Shown: piece by piece, positions 61,420 through 64,000 of the stretch
Numbering within the stretch: the first letter of the stretch is position 1
Layout of the letters: every line of letters starts with the position of its first letter
NCBI GenBank assembly: GCA_029547185.1
Contig: JAKPPU010000046.1
Span: 124,001 to 188,000, forward strand
Reading direction: 5' to 3'
Origin: Deltaproteobacteria bacterium
GTDB lineage: Bacteria > Desulfobacterota > Desulfomonilia > UBA1062
Length of the DNA stretch: 64,000 bases
Notes under the pieces: generated by a model
Told to the model about the DNA's origin: nothing
Seen by the model: the letters and a program-made list of their open reading frames with translations, nothing else
Databases searched by the model: none
Program-made: the position numbers and the translations under genes

Positions 61420-62106
61420 TCAGGGCCAGGTCTCGAGAGGGCAGGCGCTGCAGCGTGGCTCTCTCGGCCGGCAATGGTCCTTGCCGATGAAGACCAGATA
61501 GGCGTGAAGGTCTTTGTAGACGGCGATGTCGCAGGGAAGGCTTTCTTCAAAAAGCCTCTGGATCTCGTCGTAGCCGGCGTCCGCATCGATTATTCCGTGA
61601 TTCAGGAGGATCCTCTTCGTGTAGGCATCAACGACAAAGGTTGTTTTGCCTCCCGCATAGCAGCAGATGCTGTCCGCGGTCTCTTTCCCGATGCCGTTCA
61701 CGCCGAGGAGTGCATCCCTGAGGCTCGCCCTGTCTTTGCCGAGAAATGCATCGATGTCCCCGGATGAGGTCTCCATGATTACCCTGATGAGATTCTTCAG
61801 CCGCTTTGCCTTGAGGTTGTAGTAGCCCGACGGCCGGATCAGGGATGCGAGCTCGGAGTGGTCCGCCTCGTGAATCCGGACCATGTCGAGCATCCCATGG
61901 ATTTTCAGATTTTCGATTGCCTTTTCGACATTGACCCAGGAAGTGTTCTGCGTGAGCACCGCCCCTACCGCCACCTCGAGAGGGCTTTCTCCCGGCCACC
62001 ATCCCGATGGCCCGAAGTGCAGCTTCAGGACCTCGAAAAGGGCGAGGGGATCGAACCGGCTACGAGCAGGCCGCTTTGTCGGATGGATCTTTGAGCAGGA
62101 TGACAT
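61420..62106 (-). CDS. Endonuclease III-related HhH-GPD protein
   Basis: A 228-residue base-excision DNA repair glycosylase/AP lyase homologue of the COG2231 type. It has AVGAVLTQNTSWVNVEKAIE, the helix-hairpin-helix LLGVNGIGKETADSICCYAG with the following catalytic Asp in FVVDAYTKRIL. The Fe-S loop has Cys at C-x6-C-x2-C (CRPREPRCSAC), but the fourth cluster Cys (x5 later) is absent: the protein ends PLETWP. Start ATG 62106 lies inside the last 47 bp of the enoyl-CoA hydratase gene, so coupling is likely. Confidence 0.88.
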   Translation of the reverse strand: MSSCSKIHPTKRPARSRFDPLALFEVLKLHFGPSGWWPGESPLEVAVGAVLTQNTSWVNVEKAIENLKIHGMLDMVRIHEADHSELASLIRPSGYYNLKAKRLKNLIRVIMETSSGDIDAFLGKDRASLRDALLGVNGIGKETADSICCYAGGKTTFVVDAYTKRILLNHGIIDADAGYDEIQRLFEESLPCDIAVYKDLHAYLVFIGKDHCRPREPRCSACPLETWP

Positions 62107-62842
62107 CTCTCATCTTTTCCCGGATGTCTCCCCGGATATTGAAGAGCATGGCCGTCATCTCGAGTTCGTATTCGAGGGCTGCCTTTGCATCGAGGCGGCT
62201 GACCACGTCGAAGGACCGCTTGAGTGCGCGGACCACTTCGGGAGGTCTGTTGACAAGCTGATTCGCCCAGGTCATGATCTCTTCCCTGAACTGTTCCGGA
62301 GCGACGACGCGGTTTACCAGACCGATGGCGTGGGCCTCCTGGGCGCCGATGGGCTCTCCCCTTAAGGTGAGCTCTTTGCTCCGCGCCATCCCGATGCGGG
62401 CGATGAGGGGGGTCAGCAGGGGATTGAACCCGTACTTGATCTCCGGGTGCCCGAATATGGCGCTCTCCGAGGCGATGATGATATCGCCCATGAGGGCGAG
62501 GTTGAATCCTCCTCCGAAGGCGATGCCGCTCACGGCAGTGATCAGGATCTTGTCATAGTCGATGAGCATCGAGTAGATGCCGACCGCCATGTTGAAGTAT
62601 CGTGCCGCTTCTTCCGAGGTGAAATTCGGCGCTTCCTTGAGATCGATCCCGGCGGAAAAGCACTGGTCTCCTCCGGTCAGGATCGCGAGCCTGACATTGT
62701 TCCCTTCCTTGATGAACGAGGTGAAGGCATGGTTGATTTCTGAGAGCATACCGGATGACAGGGCGTTGAGCTCATGTTTGCGGTCCATCTCCACCCATGC
62801 GATTTCCCCGGTAACCTCCAGCTTGATAAATTTGTACTCCAT
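62060..62842 (-). CDS. Enoyl-CoA hydratase/isomerase family protein
   Basis: A 260-residue crotonase-fold enzyme. It has CFSAGIDLKE (oxyanion-hole strand), GIAFGGGFNLALMGDIIIAS, and FGHPEIKYGFNPLLTP with the Glu of the HPE segment in the position of an active-site acid. Length and motifs suit a single-domain crotonase; whether it hydrates, isomerises or hydrolyses acyl-CoA cannot be told. The typical second Glu of true hydratases is not obvious. It overlaps the endonuclease III-like gene. Confidence 0.92.
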   Translation of the reverse strand: MEYKFIKLEVTGEIAWVEMDRKHELNALSSGMLSEINHAFTSFIKEGNNVRLAILTGGDQCFSAGIDLKEAPNFTSEEAARYFNMAVGIYSMLIDYDKILITAVSGIAFGGGFNLALMGDIIIASESAIFGHPEIKYGFNPLLTPLIARIGMARSKELTLRGEPIGAQEAHAIGLVNRVVAPEQFREEIMTWANQLVNRPPEVVRALKRSFDVVSRLDAKAALEYELEMTAMLFNIRGDIREKMRDVILLKDPSDKAACS

Positions 62843-63055
62843 CGGATGCTCCCAAACTGTGCTGGTATCACTACTACAATGGACACATTCTTGCTGTCAA
62901 TGCAGGAGTCTGTATCCGTCGAAGAGTTTCTCGTCCGCCAGATACGCGACGATGCCCTCTGCCTTGTAAGCCCTCTTGCCGCAAAACCTGCTTGATGCCC
63001 CTTTCGATAGCTCACTTGTTCTGTTCGGTTCTTTCTGATATGGGCTTTAAGACAA

Positions 63056-64000
63056 ATGGCATGCTTGAGCGTTAGTCAATTAAATGAACTGGCCAGGGAA
63101 TCGCTCCAGACCTGCTTCGATCCGGAGGTGTGGGTAAAGGGGGAGATCCACGGCTTTAAAGTTCATGCCAAATCGGGACACCTGTACTTCGACCTCGTGG
63201 AAAAGGCACCGGCGGGAATGGACGGCTATATTGCAAAGATCAGCTGTGCATTCTTCCGCGGCCCGTATGTCAAATGGCGTTCGAGCCTGGCGTCTTTCGG
63301 GATACGCGGGTTCGATCTCAACTCAGGCATTGAGATCAAGCTCAAGGGCAGGATCGACCTTTTCGTGAAGGAGGGCCGCTACCAGCTCATCGTCTCGGAT
63401 ATCGATCCCGCCTACACGCTGGGCGCCATTGCGAAAAAGAGGGAGCAGACCATAGCGCACCTGCATCGTTTGAGCCTCATGGACAGGAACAAGATGCAGG
63501 CCTTTCCCGAGCTTCCCTTAAACATCGGGCTGATCACCTCGGAAGGCTCGGCAGCGTTTTCCGACTTCATGCGGATCATCACGGACAGCGGCTACAGCTT
63601 TTCCATCACCCTCTTCGATGCGCACATGCAGGGCGAGAACACCGTACCCGAGGTGCTCAAGGGGATCCGTGTCCTTCAAAACCACCCCGGAGTCGATGTC
63701 ATCGCCATCATCAGGGGGGGCGGATCGAAGACAGACCTGTTCTCCTTCGATGACATCGAGGTCTGCAAGGCGATCGCCCTGTGCGAAAAGCCGGTGATCA
63801 CCGGGATCGGCCACGAGATCGACGTGAGCGTGGCAGACCTCGTGGCGCATACCTACTGCGTCACCCCGACTGACGTGGCGAGGTTCTTCGTCGGGAGGGC
63901 GGACGAGGTCTGGGGTTTCCTGAGCCATGCAGGCCGGGAAATGTCCTTCCGGAGCCGCGAGGTGCTCAGACAGTCCGGCGAGCGCCTTCATCTGACTGCA
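63056..64000 (+). CDS. xseA: Exodeoxyribonuclease VII large subunit, 5' part (runs off the right edge)
   Basis: An open frame from ATG 63056 continues through 315 codons to the window end without a stop. It matches XseA: N-terminal OB domain (VWVKGEIHGFKVHAKSGHLY; GRIDLFVKEGRYQLIV), then the nuclease domain with NIGLITSEGSAAFSDFMRII, VIAIIRGGGSKTDLFSFDD and the conserved VITGIGHEIDVSVADLVA ... CVTPTDVA. ExoVII digests single-stranded DNA in repair. The ribosome site is weak. The small subunit would be expected downstream, outside the window. Confidence 0.95.
   Translation, partial: MACLSVSQLNELARESLQTCFDPEVWVKGEIHGFKVHAKSGHLYFDLVEKAPAGMDGYIAKISCAFFRGPYVKWRSSLASFGIRGFDLNSGIEIKLKGRIDLFVKEGRYQLIVSDIDPAYTLGAIAKKREQTIAHLHRLSLMDRNKMQAFPELPLNIGLITSEGSAAFSDFMRIITDSGYSFSITLFDAHMQGENTVPEVLKGIRVLQNHPGVDVIAIIRGGGSKTDLFSFDDIEVCKAIALCEKPVITGIGHEIDVSVADLVAHTYCVTPTDVARFFVGRADEVWGFLSHAGREMSFRSREVLRQSGERLHLTA

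Noticed and set aside
1-64000. tRNA, rRNA, CRISPR array, insertion sequence or prophage
   Set aside because: Intergenic gaps are short; no cloverleaf with T-loop consensus, no regular spacer-repeat pattern and no transposase or phage genes were seen.

Overview
The window is about 58-60% GC by eye and gene-dense. It is bacterial chromosome from a Gram-negative organism: it carries lptE, an outer-membrane lipoprotein gene; sigma-54 and two-component regulators; type IV pilus genes; MglA; DUF4388; and a dense c-di-GMP-type signalling set. The style fits a deltaproteobacterium (Desulfobacterota, for example a Syntrophorhabdus-like anaerobe), but this is inferred from gene content, with no rRNA in the window. 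No tRNA, rRNA, CRISPR array, insertion sequence or prophage was recognised.

Layout. 1-299 is the start of an unknown gene leaving the left edge. 421-2692 holds a DUF1573 protein interrupted by one UGA that looks like a selenocysteine codon (a bacterial SECIS-like hairpin follows), then murJ. 2918-6356 holds a small ORF, a GAF/GGDEF/HD-GYP-like protein with both enzymatic motifs degenerate, and an opposing sigma-54 response regulator. 6507-14568 is a long rightward operon: metallo-hydrolase, lipoprotein, coaBC, type-4 uracil-DNA glycosylase, nfeD, DUF2889 protein, membrane-anchored methyltransferase, TIM-barrel isomerase and recJ. 18906-14462 is a leftward MglA GTPase module (TPR, MglA, TPR/membrane protein, DUF4388). 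19120-21707 holds a Cys-rich small protein and an orphan oppD/oppF ATPase pair, both behind palindrome-containing promoters. 21897-28060 has an unusual helical membrane protein, rpsT, and the holA-lptE-leuS block. 28290-35977 is a cell-envelope segment: PBP1A, a LysM protein, a secreted beta-propeller protein and an MltD-type transglycosylase.

36122-37436 is a heat-shock pair (rpoH, hsp20). 42332-37968 is the classical rpmH-rnpA-yidD-yidC-jag-mnmE-rsmG run. Its mnmE frame begins at a GTAA overlap where a GTGA start/stop would be expected. 42509-45623 has pgeF, coaE, a TPR gene and proC. 45627-45944 holds three copies of a ~90-100 bp intergenic repeat that runs into a decapitated gene. 46582-49278 has a free-standing PDC-type sensor, a LOG-family protein and a PHP phosphoesterase. 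52090-49303 is a pilus pair (PilW-like prepilin, and a PilX/PilY1-like protein with vWA and propeller). 52401-56342 has a TPR protein, a PP2A-type phosphatase, a J-domain protein and a diguanylate cyclase response regulator. 56550-61019 is a rightward signalling operon: HDOD, hybrid kinase, receiver with a phospho-site-less DHp-like tail, single receiver and UspA. 61071-64000 has a small membrane protein, an endonuclease III relative, an enoyl-CoA hydratase and the 5' part of xseA.

The most notable observations are the candidate DUF1573 selenoprotein, the missing mnmE start codon, the pseudo-enzyme second-messenger protein, the intergenic repeat family, and the HDOD/kinase/receiver operon. 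There is no gene-free stretch over about 310 bp.
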